Below are positions 24,015-35,087 of a DNA stretch of 64,000 nucleotides, piece by piece (positions within the stretch are counted from its first letter, which is position 1; each line of letters opens with the position of its first letter). The notes beneath the pieces were generated by a model. It saw only the letters and a program-made list of their open reading frames with translations, ran no database searches and was not told the DNA's origin. Origin of the DNA: Miscanthus floridulus (taxonomy: Eukaryota; Streptophyta; Magnoliopsida; Poales; Poaceae); contig NC_089587.1 of the NCBI RefSeq assembly GCF_019320115.1, positions 83,015,603-83,079,602 on the forward strand, read 5' to 3'. The position numbers and the translations under genes are program-made.

Positions 24015-24545
24015 CTAACTAGGGATTGGAGCTGGATGTGACAATGTAATAGAACTCAAATGTTGATTTCTTCCTAACTCTAACTCTGGTGAGGTCTCCT
24101 TTCTCTTCTTATCCACATTATCCTCAGGTACAGGCTGAATACCTTCATACTCAATTCTTTCTCCTGATGGTGTGGTTAGAAGCACCGAACGCTGGGCATA
24201 CTTGATCACTCCTTTACAAACAGATAGCCATCCTATTCCAAGAATGACATCAATGTCCACTAACTCTAATACAATAAGATTTGCTTCAAATTTCACCCCT
24301 TTGATGTTAAGACTAACTCTTGGGCATTTGTGGTTTGCCTTCATTTCTTCTTCTGGGGTCTTAACTATCACTGGTCTCCTCATTGAAAGTATAATTATCT
24401 TATGTTCCTTTACGTATGCACTAGAGATAAATGAATGTGAAGCTCTAGGATCAAACAGCACTGTGGCAGAAGCTGAGTTTACTTGAATGATACCATACAC
24501 AACCTCCTTAGCTCCATGAGTGGTCGTCATATCCACATTATTCAA
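24015..24545 (-). pseudogene. Retroviral-type aspartic protease of element D, active-site triplet altered
   Basis: A 176-residue open frame. The catalytic region reads VLFDPRASHSFISSAYV where plant Gypsy proteases have D-[ST]-G-A-S, so the Asp is kept but the Gly is lost. The second conserved block is DVILGIGWLSVCKGVIKY followed by VLLTTPSGERIEY, typical of the Gypsy protease C-terminal part. It would cut the polyprotein if active. No pol follows it, so it is a remnant. Confidence 0.75.
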
Positions 24546-24587
24546 TCTTCCTTGGATGTAGTTTTTCTTTGCTTTACTTCCTTGCTC

Positions 24588-24893
24588 CTATTTCTTCTGG
24601 ACCTTCTGTTCTTGTTTTAGCTGTGGGTGATCCTGGCATTCATATGCCATTCTTCCAATATCTTCATTGGACTTTATATTCTTCCAAGCTTCTGTTACTT
24701 GTCCCTTCACTGGTCCCTTTGGTATGTTGGTTTGACTTTGTGGCAAGCACTGTTGAAAACTCCTAGGTTGAGTCACTCCTTCTGGTGCTTGTTGTTGCAT
24801 AGCTACAAGCTTCTCCTTGCCGAATACAGTTAAGGGCAACATAGCTTGGTCCTCCTGATCTCTGATGTTGGTAGTTATCTCATTACGTTCCAT
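24588..24893 (-). pseudogene. gag C-terminal remnant of element D
   Basis: A minus frame of 101 residues from an ATG at 24893, Gln-rich, with a degenerate zinc-knuckle-like segment (GRMAYECQDHP) near its end, directly upstream of the protease. No matrix or capsid region is recognisable between it and the PBS, so gag is truncated. Confidence 0.5.
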
Positions 24894-25072
24894 CTATATA
24901 GACAAAGATAGAGGATTGAGAATAGAGACAAAGTTTTCATAACAGACAGAGGCGGAAGTGAGCATAAATTTTAGCAAATACCAAGGTTGGAGAGAAAACA
25001 AGAACTAAGCAAAGATAAAAGCATGCTAAAATGTCCAGTTCTATCTAGGCTTGCGTCCTACAGTCAGCATTT

Positions 25073-25083
25073 CTCTGATACCA
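25073..25083 (-). other. Primer-binding site of element D (initiator-Met tRNA type)
   Basis: The minus strand reads TGGTATCAGAG three bases after the LTR end at 25087. This is the standard initiator-Met complement. Confidence 0.8.
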
Positions 25084-25086
25084 CTT

Positions 25087-28021
25087 TGTAGCACCCGGTT
25101 TTAAAGACAAAACCAGATACACACTATATGTGAGCCCAGGAAGTCAAATCTCACATATAGCCACAAATCAGGGTAATATCAAGAGACAATACTTATTACA
25201 TAACATATTAGTAAAAAGGAAAATAACCTCAGAGTAAAGACAGCGGAAAGTTGACTCTGATCTTCTAGCGAAGACTCCAAATCCACAGGGATGACTGACT
25301 GGTTGACCACAAGCCTAACTTCTCCAAACCAGCAATCTGGTACCCATCTAGGATTTTTATCCAATGTATAGAAAAGTAAAACAAGCGTAAGTACATGTCG
25401 TACTTAACAATTATATCATGGGGTTCATGAGGCTCAAAAGGGCTGACACTGGTTTAACTGCGATTAGCTTTAATAGATCATCTTTTTAGCAATTAGTTGG
25501 CAACAAGTTTATCCATAAGCCCATAAACTCATGATCAAGTAAACATGAATAATGTATAGCATAAATGATTAATTATTAGCATCATCATCCACTAGTGATC
25601 ATCTCTATTCCATAAGGGTCCAAGGCCGCTCGTGTCCGTGAGCACAGCTGTTATAACAATTTTATACTCTACAGAGTTTGTACACGTTCACTGTGAGTTG
25701 TGATTTACCCTTTCGCCCGAGGTAGCTATCCTCTTGACCCACTTCCAAGAAAGGTCGGCAGGGTTCACTATGAAGCCTTTCAAAGAATTCGTCTAACAAG
25801 GTAGGGCCGCCAGGCGTATGTGGCCCATCTCTAGGAGTGGCAAGCGTGGGTATCGCAGCACGGTACACACTTCCCAGCAGCAAAGGAAATATACCCTGCG
25901 CCTCAAAGGTAACCACTAACAAGCTAGAAAAGATCCTCATACTGAGCTAAAGCCAGAGCCATATGGCCCTCACAGCTGTACTATAAGTCCTGGATGATCG
26001 CTTATAGATAAGTCCTTAGGGAGAGGAATCTGAAGCATATAAACACTCCAGCCCTCTATTTCCATGTTACTAAAAAGTCATGTTTTAATGTTTATTGCAT
26101 ATATCATTAGTCAAGTTACAAGATCATGGTTTTGATTAAGCACTAGCAAAACTACCCAATGCAATATCCCAAAGGTTTCAAGGTGCAAGATATCAAATAT
26201 CTAGGATATCCTTAATGGTAACAAGGTAGGCACATGCAATATGAATTAAGTGTTTAAATGTGAATAGGTAACAAGGATGTCCCATGCTATACTTGCCTTA
26301 CACACCGATCCTTTGGTAAGCTTTATTCTTCGATGTCTTTCTTTTTCTTCTTGGATCACCACGTGTATCTCACCGACTGGACAATCGTAGAACACCACAC
26401 AAACATCCATACACATACATGCATAGCATACAGTTGCATCTATATCAGAACAGTACACCAATCATAGAAAAATTAAGTAAAAGAGATTGAAATACGATTC
26501 TACGCATCGATACGAACACACAGTCGCAAGAGACGCTAATCGAAGCTACAGTTGGAAAGTTGCAGCTATCAAGAGATTTGCTTAACACGTGGAAAAGAAA
26601 CTATAGGCTTCATTTATGTTAACTATATGAATTCATATACAAAAGATATTTTATAAATAATATAGATTAAATTAAGTCAATTTTATATTTAAATTATAAA
26701 ACAAAAGTAAAACAAATCATATTTTATGTATAAAACCTAGTTGCATAATCTTTAATCAAGATATGATTTAAACTATGATTTTTATGAAATAGTAATGTAG
26801 TAAACACTATAATTAACGCGTAGATCTCGACGTTATGAAATAAACACAACTTGAATGGGCTATTTTAGAGTTAAAATGAATAAGTTATGATTTAAACAAG
26901 TTTTGATTTAGTTAAATAATAGATTAAATCTACCCATGAATTTCCAAGTGTTGAAAAAATGCCTAATAGTCGGAGATGAGAATAGCGCTCGGGAGGAGGA
27001 GTTCGTCGGCGGCGGTGGTGAGCTCGAGCGGCGAACAGAGAAAAGATGGAGGGAGGCGCTCGGTTGGGAGCTTTATAGGCCGGGGGTGCTGCGGCATAGA
27101 AGGAAAGGGGAGTGGGGCGGATTGGTGGCCTTCCCTGCATGCTTGATGGCGGCGGTGGCTTGCCATACATGGGCGCGCCATCGGCGGTGGCGAGAAAAGG
27201 AAGGAGACGCTCGGGAAAAGAACGAAAGGAACGGGGAAGAAATGAAAGAAGACGCGATTGACATGCAGGCGGCTGACAGGCGGGGCCAGCGTTGCAGCGG
27301 GGAGAAGGAAAACGTGTGCGGGTGCACGCTGACGAGCGGGCCAACAACGCAGTGAGTGGGAGGAGCGGTGGGGCATGTGTGGCGACGCGGTGAAAGCCGA
27401 AGCAGGCCGGGGCGCCAGCTGGGCCGGTGACTTGCGCGCGTGAGGAAGCCAAAGCAGGCCGCAGGGGGGGAGCTAGGCCACGCAGCGAGGCAGCAGGCCG
27501 GGCGCTGAAGAAAAGGAGAAGGGAGGGAGAGTGCGGCTGGGCCACTAGTGGGCCAACGCGGGAAAGGTGGAAAAGGAAAAAGCTTGGGCCTGTGCTGGGC
27601 TGGATGAAGAAGATGAAGTTTTTCCAAATTAAATTCTTTTCTATTTCTAGTTTTCAAATCCAAATTCAAATGTAAACCAAATGCAAATTCAAATAGAGTT
27701 TTGAACATACTCTTCTTCTCAAATATAAATGAGCAATTTTGGTAAGTTTCCACAAATAAACTTTTCCATTTTTTTAAATCCTCTTATTTTCAAATTTTCT
27801 TTTCTTTTATTTCAAAGCCATTTTTAACCATTTTGACTTTCCAATTAAAGTCACTCAACCAATAAAACCAAATGCAATGGCATGTATGCTCATACATGTT
27901 GCTACCTTATGATGTATTTTAATTTAATGAAATTTTTATTTTCTATATTTCATGTGCACAAAAATTACAACTTAAATCATTTTAACTCTATTTCAAAAGA
28001 GACAATTTTTAGGGTGTTACA
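25087..28021 (-). repeat. Element D 5' LTR with internal deletion (2935 bp)
   Basis: Near-identical to 18268-22183 except that the segment equivalent to about 20154-21126 (about 970 bp) is missing. The junction is at 26970 within AATAGTCGGAGATG. The TATAAAG box is kept at about 27069-27077 (minus). Confidence 0.9.
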
Positions 28022-28026
28022 CCCGC

Positions 28027-30485
28027 TCAACCTGACCATTAGTACGTGGATGTCCGACCGAGGCCCAGTCAATCCTAATGTCGTATCCATCATAGAAGTC
28101 CAGGAACTTCTTCCCTGTGAAGTTAGTTCTGTGGTTAGTGATGATATAGTTAGGAACACCAAAACGGTAGATGATGTCAAGGAAGAACTTGACAGTCTCT
28201 TCCGAACGAATGTTGATGATGGGCTTCACCTCTATCCACTTGGTGAATTTGTCCACCACTATGAGTGGGCGAGTGAAGCCGCTCGAGCCCTTTTTGAGGG
28301 GTCCTACCATGTTGAGACCCTAGACCATGAATCGCTAGGTGATGGGGATGGTTTTGAGCTCCTATGCCGGCAAATGAGTTCGCCGACCATAGAACTAGCA
28401 TCCCTCACACCTGCGGATGACCTCCTCTGCATCTTGCAGCGCAGTGGCCTAGTAAAAACCTTGGTGAAAGGCTTTTCCGACCAGTGACCTCGGTGTCGCG
28501 TGCTGTCCATAGATTCCGGCATGGACCTCGCGGAGGAGCTCTTTCCCTTGGTTGGTAGAGACGCACTTCATGAGTACTCCCAATGGACTTCTCTTGTAAA
28601 GTTCATTACCGAATGCGATGAATGTCTTGGCGTGTTGAGCAATTCGTCGCACTTCAATCCTTTCTGGTGGGAGAATCTCCTCGAGGAGGTACGTGAGTAG
28701 GGGTGCTCTCTAGTCAGCTTGATCGAGTGCTACCATGGCAACATCGACGGGCAACATTGTCATGGAGGCACCGAGGTCAGAGCCCCTGAGTGCTAGATTG
28801 GCATTAGCGTGTGTCTAGATCAGACCTTCTAGGATGCGGGCAGATGACTCGTGAAGGTCATTAATGAAGACCCCATCTAGAGACGGAACCTGCCTAGCAG
28901 CCAATTTTGTGAGAAAATCGGTGGCATCGTTGTCCTTTCAGGGAACATGATGTAGTTCGATCCATTGGAATTTGTCCTTGAGCTTGCGCACCTCCTAGCA
29001 ATATGCTTCCATGAGGGGGCTTTTACAAGAGGACTCCTTCATGACTTGGTCGACGACCAACTCCGAGTCGCTGTGCACGTATAGCCATGTAGCGCCGAGC
29101 TCGATGGCGATGCGTAGTCCGTTGATGAGGGCCTCATATTCCATGGCATTGTTTGAGGCCAAAAAATGGAGGCGGATCATGTAGCAGAGCCTGCTCCCAT
29201 CTAGGGAGATCAGAATCACTCCAGCCCCTGAGCTAGGTGCCATTACGGACCTATCAAAGTATATCGTCCAGTACTCATGGGTGACGTCTAGGGTCTTGAG
29301 CTAGACCTCCATCCATTCGGTGACAAAGTCCGAGAGAGCCTGAGACTTAATAGAGATGCAGGGGATGTCTCCTAGTGGGTATGAAGTGATGACCAAGACT
29401 TCATGGTCGGTGAAGTAGTGTAGGAGCTTCTGGGTCACCATCAACATGACGTATAGAAGTTTCTGCACCTAGGGGTACCAAACCTTGGCGTCGGTGAGTA
29501 CCTCCCCGTCAAAGTATATGGGTCATTAGACCATAAGGTGGTGTCTCGTCTCCTCCCTTTCGATGACTACGGCGGCGCTCACCACACGGTTGCTTGCCAT
29601 GACATAGAGGAGGAGGGTTCTCCCCGTTCAGGAGCGACGAGGATTGGGGCCGACGTCAGTGATGTTTTGAGGCTCTCCAAAGCCTGTTATGCTTCCTCAG
29701 TCCAGACGAACGCGTCTGTCTTTTTGAGAAGCTTGTAGAGAGGCATCCCCTGTTCATCTAGCTGGGAGATGAACTGGCTAAGGGTGGCCAAACAGCCGAT
29801 GAGCCTTTGTATGCCCTTGACGTTGTGTATTGGGCCCATGTTGGAGATGGCCATGATTTTTTTGGGATTGGCCTCGATGCCGCGTTCGGACATAATGTAT
29901 CCAAGCAGCTTCCCCTTTGGAACCTCAAAAACACATTTTTTGGGATTCAATTTGATGATGAACCTTCGGAGGTTTGCGAACATTGCGGCCAAGTTCGCGA
30001 TTAGGTCGCAAGCTTGAGCTGTTTTGACCACTATGTCATCTACATAGACGACGATTGTTGGTTTTGGTCGCTCGACTTGATTAGGTTGGTTGAGCGGGTC
30101 GATTTGGTCGGCGAAGCTTTGCTACATGCACCGTTGATAGGTGGCACCAATGTTCTTCAGACCAAAGGGCATTGTTACGTAGCAGTACGAACCATATGGG
30201 GTGATGAATGAGGTTGCAAGCTAGTCAGACTCTTTTATTATGATTTGGTGATAGCCTGAGTAGGCATCTAGAAAGGAGAGGATTTCGCATCCTGAGATGG
30301 AGTCAACTATGTGGTCTATGCATGGCAAAGGAAAATGGTCCTTCGGGCATGCCTTGTTGAGGCCAGTATAATCAACGCACATTTTCTATTTCCTGGTCTT
30401 CTTTTTAATAAGAACAGGATTGGCTAGCCAGTCGGAGTGGTATACCTCCTTTGTGCTAGTGCTTGGAGTAGATGGCATCGGATCC
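28027..30485 (-). pseudogene. pol of element C: reverse transcriptase, RNase H and integrase N-part
   Basis: Minus strand. Reverse transcriptase: SDWLANPVLIKKK (about 30410-30430), [45 protein letters not shown] and the catalytic YVDD at 30035-30046, then CVFEVPKGKLLGYI and IQRLIGCLATLSQFI. RNase H: LASNNAMEYEALINGLR and VHSDSELVVDQV (about 29060-29180) carry the catalytic Glu and Asp. Integrase: zinc-finger His and CEGC at about 28600-28400, and a core with VVDKFTKWIE and NGQVERV (28017-28310), where the second catalytic Asp is replaced by Asn (IITNHRTNF). Several in-frame stops occur. The gene is interrupted at 28026 by element D and continues at 18262. Upstream, the protease and the start of reverse transcriptase are deleted. 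Confidence 0.88.
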
Positions 30486-32807
30486 CCAAAGATCACGAGG
30501 CATTCCTCGGGATCGGGAAAGCCATCCCCATCCTTGCCTGCCATGCCTCCTTTCTTGGCCGCTGCCTCCTTGCCCTTTCCTTCTTTTGGTCCACTACCTT
30601 TCATAAAAAATGGTTGAGGAGTTCATAGTCCTTATAGAGGTGTTTGACGGGGTAGGCGTGGTTGGTGCATGGGCTCTCTATGAGCTTGTCGAAGTGGTCA
30701 GGCTGGCCCTTTTTGTGGCTGCTTGCCCGCACGATCGGCTGCGGTGACCAAAGCAGAGTTGGTCAGTCGGCGCTAATCCTTCTTGTTCTTTTTACCCCTT
30801 TGCATGGAGGGGCCCTCATCATGATCCTCACACTTGGACTTGCCCTTGTCCCAGCCTCCACTAAAGATCGCTTCGACCACCTCCTCGCTAGAGGCGTGGT
30901 TCGTGGCGATGTCAAGCAGGTCGCAGGTGGTCCGGGGCTTTAGATAGTTGAGCTTGTGGATCAAGGACTCGTAGGTTGTCCTAGAGAGGAACACGCTGAT
31001 GATGTCTGGGTGAATGACATCAGGAAGGGAGTTACATCATTTTGAGAACCTATGGATGTAATCCCCTAGGGACTCATTGGGCTCCTGCTGGCAACTCTTG
31101 AGGTCCCAAGAATTCCGAGGATGGACATATATCTCCTAGAAATTCCCAATGAAGATTCTCTAGAGATCCGCCCAGTCGTGGATGCTATCAAGCAGGAGGA
31201 ATTTGAGCCATGCTCGAACATGTTTCGCCACACAGATGGGGAGGTATTGAATGATGAAGTGGTCATCATCCACCCCTCCGGCTCGGCAGGCGAGCCAGAA
31301 GTCTTTGAGCCATATACTAGGATTCGTTTCCCTGGTGTATTTGGTGATGTTGGTTGGTGGTCGGAAGCACTATGGGAACGTCGCTCTCGGGATGCGACGG
31401 CCAAAGGCCCGTGGTCCCGGGCCATTCGAGCTAGGACTCTGGTCGTCTGGTCGGTGACCATGCCTAGGGTACGTTTCCCTGCTCCCCTCGATGGTCCGGG
31501 CGAGGCCCATGCCGCCTACTCTCACCACCCCTTGATGGATGTCATCATCACGCCGGGCCTGACGCTGATTGTTGATGAGGCTGCGAGCGTCTCAGTTCAG
31601 CCCGAGCCATTCGCGCACAGATGATCGGTGTGGAGCGGGTGCCGAGTCAAGCTATGGTGCAGCTGTGGCCTCCTGATCCACACGCCGATGACTGTAGCGG
31701 TGAGCGGATGGAGTGGTTTGACTGGTGCACCCCCATTCCCCCGATGGGGAGAGAGGCCATGAGTTGGTGTCATGACGTGGAGCTCTCCAGCTATTGAATG
31801 GCGGCAGTTTCCACCAGCGCCCAGAGGTTCCGATGGACCGCCTACTTCTAGGGGTCAATATGCTCGGGAAGGCCGCGTAGAAGCATCACCATGGCGGCGA
31901 TGTTCTGGCCAGCCCGAGCGAACTGTGGGGGATCGTTTCCTCCGTACTTGATGTTGTGATGGACCTAGGGGGTGCCACCCCAGGCACCGCTCATCAGGTT
32001 ACACACGCGTGGTGCAGCATGCTGCGCCGAGCGCGCTGGCGCAGGTGGCAGCTGGCTCTACCGCCTTTGTCATAGCTCCTCGCTGTGCTCCTGCGCACAC
32101 ACGAGGGCCTCCGCATGAGGGTCCGGAGGGGTGTGAATCTATAGGGACTCTGCTACCACCAATGGCTGTCCTAGAGCGTCCACCATAGCGCACACCCATG
32201 ACAAAGGGTGGCTAGCTGCCACGATGTCGCCGATGCTAGAGCCGTCGCTTTCAACCTCATCATCCATGAGGTTGTGGAATGAGGCAGGAGCGTAGCCTGC
32301 CATCCCCATGAATTTAGATGTTGGAGGGGGCGGCGTTAGCATCTTTCGGAGCCCCGACACGTATGCGTCCGCATGGGACGCGAGGCCATAGGGGAACCAA
32401 TTTCCCGAAGGTTGCGGTGAGGACAACGGGGTCCCTCCAGAGAGTCAGTGAAAGATATTAAATAGCGAGTAAGGAATAATATATACGTTACTCACAGTGG
32501 GGTTTGAGCCCAGCGTGGGCCCAAAGCGTAGCACAGGTGTCTCTTCATTGAGGTCACTGGGTGGCCCAAAGTCGACGGAGGGCGCTCCTCCTCCGACGGG
32601 TGCCGAGACAAGTGCCTCCCCGTGAAGGCGAAGAACGCCGAGCTAGTCAGCAATGAAATCTAGGCTTCCAAAGAGGAAGGTCTGGGACGGCTCGAACACA
32701 GGAGGAACCCACATCCCAACATGTGGAAGTGTGGGAAACTCCAATGAGCAGAAGCAAGTCGTATCGCCTGAGCCCGTCATGATGAAGATGGCGGAAAGGT
32801 GGGCCAT
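30486..32807 (-). pseudogene. gag polyprotein of element C
   Basis: The ATG at 32807 opens MAHLSAIFIMTGSGDTTCF. The frame includes GMWVPPVFEPSQTF, then GYAPASFHNLMDDEVESDG (about 32300). The Retrotrans_gag-type core at about 30900-31430 reads LACRAGGVDDDHFIIQYLP, NSLPDVIHPDIISVFLS and TTCDLLDIATNHASSEEVV in shifted frames. Near the end, DGFPDPEECLVIFG at 30485-30527 is the usual lead-in to protease, but it joins directly to reverse transcriptase sequence. Multiple frameshifts and stops are present. It would form the capsid if intact. Confidence 0.8.
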
Positions 32808-32840
32808 CCGATGACCAAAAGCGTGAACGTACGACGTCCT

Positions 32841-32859
32841 CCCCACGGACGACGCCAAC
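32841..32859 (-). other. Primer-binding site of element C
   Basis: The minus strand reads GTTGGCGTCGTCCGTGGGG directly after the LTR end. Element E has the same site with one difference. The tRNA identity was not determined. Confidence 0.7.
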
Positions 32860-33263
32860 TGTCGGTGCGAAAAGTGACCAACACATAAATATTTATAGTT
32901 TTGCCATACGTTGTGATCGGATGTGGCGTAGCACTCAATGACATAGGGTTTATAGTGGTTCTGGCAAAGTGCCCTACGTCCAGTTTGAGTCGGTCGGTGA
33001 CTTTATTCCTGAGCCTAGGTGCTCGAAGTTTGATGTGGGGTTATAAACGAGTGGGAATAAGAAGGGGGGGTCGAAGGTCTAGTCGAAGTCTGAACCAAAG
33101 GACCAAGAGTGATGGGAGCTCCAACGTGCATTAAGTATTTGAACGTATGCTCTATGTAGCTTTAGAGCTCTAGAGCCATGGAGCTATTCGAGCACTTAGA
33201 ATGTCTAAAACTTAGCGGAGAGAGTTGGAATGAACCGTCCTCTGTTGGGAGATAGCGCATCCC

Positions 33264-33271
33264 CTTTTATA
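33264..33271 (-). promoter_or_regulatory. TATA box of element C 5' LTR
   Basis: TATAAAAGGGG on the minus strand. The same box with similar context occurs in the LTRs of E (45238-45245, 54931-54938) and F (62984-62991). Confidence 0.6.
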
Positions 33272-33733
33272 GGTGAAGGGGATGGTCTTATAAGTTTAGA
33301 GAGAGAGAGAGAGAGAGAGAAAGAGAGTGTTCCCTAGTCTTGTTTCCCACACTATTGGATAGAAGACAGTTTGTCAGTGGCCACAATACTGTTGACGCCC
33401 AGATGCATGTGGCAGGCTCCATCGTGTTCTTCTGGTATGGTAAATGTCGGCGCCTACCATACTGTAGAACAAATTTTGGTGCCTATAACACTATTTATGT
33501 TCTAACATGTCTGGAATGCTACAAAGTACCCTTCTGGCATGGCCTAACAGTACTGTCCTGCAGGTGTGTAGGGTACGGTCCTTGATATTGCAGTTGACTT
33601 AAGTGCCTTACCTTATCTGCTCCGCCTGATTTCTTGGGTCCTCACCGAGCGGGCGGCCCCAGTTGGTCGTCTCCGACCACGTCAATCGGAGAAGAGCCGT
33701 AAGCATAGGTTCAGTGTATTCCCGGTTAGAGAA

Positions 33734-33913
33734 GCGGGTCGGAGTCGGAAGCGAGCGTCGTCCCCTCCTTGGCTAGGCCTTCCGATCAGAAAAGCGGGTC
33801 GGAGTCGGAAGCGAGCGTCATCCCCTTCTTGGCCAGGCCATCTAGTCAGAAAAGTGGGTCAGAGTCGAAAGCGAGCGTCATCCCCTTCTTGGCTAGGCCT
33901 TCTGGTCAGAGAC
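33734..33913. repeat. Three tandem 60-bp repeats in U3 of element C
   Basis: Units start at GCGGGTCGGAGTCGG, at 33734, 33794 and 33854, exactly 60 bp apart. The 3' LTR remnant has the same three units at 11644, 11704 and 11764. Confidence 0.85.
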
Positions 33914-34048
33914 TGGATCGCTCTTCCAGCCTATCGTTAGGTATCTAGGCCGTCCTAGGAGTTGCGCGTCGTTTGTAATGTCGTCTGCTGGGCCGAGCTT
34001 TTGCTGGGAAGCGAACCCATTAGGGACCCTGGATTTATGAACCCGACA

Positions 34049-34733
34049 CCAAGGGTGTTCATTATCCGGTATCAGAGTTCGAGGTTGAAAATTGGACTCA
34101 CGTGCAAGGGGCGGAGCTTGGTTAAGGCCAAGTTGAAATACGGCACCCCCTGCCCAATGCAATTTCCCCTCTGCTAAATAGTATTTCTACTATTCATTCA
34201 TGATTAGCACTCGATTATAGAGACTAGCCCCTTCTGATACTTCTAACAAGCTCCACCACTAGATGTGCATATTTGGAGGTTGTCCTTTTAAATATGTTTA
34301 TTATGATCTAAACAGAAAAAACATACCCAACACATTTGTAATTCAGGTAGATTAGATATATATTATTACATATATGTACTGTTTACTCCATATCAGAATG
34401 AAAAACGTTCTTCCTACAGCTGAATTTGGAGGAGTTCTACATCCCTATAAAATGTGTTGTAAGAACCGGGAGACATATTTCTTTCTTGTACTTGAACCTT
34501 TAGTAACAACAATTCTACCTACAGATTACCGAGATAATCATCCTTACAAAGCACGAGGTACAGCATCCTACGAAGACGCTAGCCCAACTAAAATGAGATA
34601 CAATAGCCATAGTGTGGTGACTGGTGAGGGACCTGGCATCACTACCGAACCCACATGACATGATATTAATTAAGAAACCAAAGACAACACTCATTCATCG
34701 TCTTCCTTCCGTCTCGTTCCTTCTTGTAGTACA

Positions 34734-34789
<56 letters not shown>

Positions 34790-35040
34790 CTATCTCTTCC
34801 CTCCATTAGAAAAACAAAGATAGCACCGGTGCAACTACTTGCGCCGCTACCATTTTTCCAGTGTAGGCATCGGTAGTTGTAGTGTGTTGAGTGATACTTC
34901 ATCTTTCTCTCTATATATTAGGCACCACTTAAGCCACACGTTGTGGAAGGACTAACGGACCCTTTGGCACCGCTCCCAACGCACTCTCACATGCCCTACT
35001 TCTCGCTCCCCCATTGCTCTCGCTCCCTCACGCTCCATAC
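34049..35040. other. Flank between element C and the PIF/Harbinger transposon
   Basis: No gene supported. It contains a CCGGTATCAGAG segment (34066-34077) that looks like a stray initiator-Met primer site and a (CT)n tract at 34735-34786. The right end (34957-35040) has terminal-repeat-like GGCACCGCTCCC sequence. Confidence 0.5.
34735..34786. repeat. (CT)n microsatellite
   Basis: About 25 uninterrupted CT units, ending in TATATCTATCTC. Confidence 0.95.
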
Positions 35041-35043
35041 TTA

Positions 35044-35087
35044 GGGCCTGTTTGGGACTGCTCTGCTCCACCTTTTGTAGCTCTGCT
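35044..35087 (+). repeat. Left terminal inverted repeat of the PIF/Harbinger element
   Basis: Starts GGGCCTGTTTGGGACTG. Its complement recurs at 38833-38876 with about seven mismatches. Confidence 0.85.

Larger units (their letters stand above)
18263..28026 (-). mobile_element. Element D: Gypsy LTR retrotransposon with long LTRs, nested in integrase of C
   Basis: LTRs at 18268-22183 and 25087-28021, termini TGTAGCACCC / GGGTGTTACA. The 5-bp flanks CCCAC (18263-18267) and CCCGC (28022-28026) form a TSD with one mismatch. Minus orientation: the PBS TGGTATCAGAG (25073-25083) follows the right LTR and the PPT TTAAGGGGGTAGAAT (22184-22198) precedes the left LTR. The internal region is only 2.9 kb and holds a gag tail, a protease and a zinc knuckle but no reverse transcriptase or integrase. 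LTR length and initiator-Met PBS suggest a Tekay/Del-like chromovirus (tentative). Confidence 0.85.
11615..34048 (-). mobile_element. Element C: Ty3/Gypsy Tat-type LTR retrotransposon with antisense ORF, carrying nested elements
   Basis: The 5' LTR is at 32860-34048 and a 3' LTR remnant at 11615-11958. Both carry the same 60-bp repeats and outer sequence (LTR start TGTCGGGTTCATAAA on the minus strand). Order on the minus strand: PBS, gag (30486-32807), reverse transcriptase, RNase H and integrase (28027-30485, continued at 17722-18262 beyond the nested element D), spacer, antisense ORF on the plus strand (13533-17139), hairpin repeats and 3' LTR. The opposite-strand ORF downstream of integrase resembles the arrangement known for Grande and other Tat-lineage grass elements. 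It lacks protease (deletion near 30485) and has many stops, so it is dead. TSD not testable: the left flank is outside the window, the right flank begins CCAAG. Confidence 0.85.
32860..34048 (-). repeat. Element C 5' LTR (1189 bp)
   Basis: Bounded on the plus strand by TGTCGGTGCG (32860) and AACCCGACA (34048). It carries a minus-strand TATAAAAG box (33264-33271), a (GA)n tract (about 33299-33327) and three 60-bp repeats (33734-33913). It aligns with the LTRs of element E at both ends. Confidence 0.9.

Noticed and set aside
27882..28487. Plus-strand frame of 201 codons
   Set aside because: Crosses the D/C border and runs antisense to the integrase core; not a gene.
31121..31624. Plus-strand frame of 167 codons
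   Set aside because: Lies antisense to the recognisable gag core of element C; a shadow frame.
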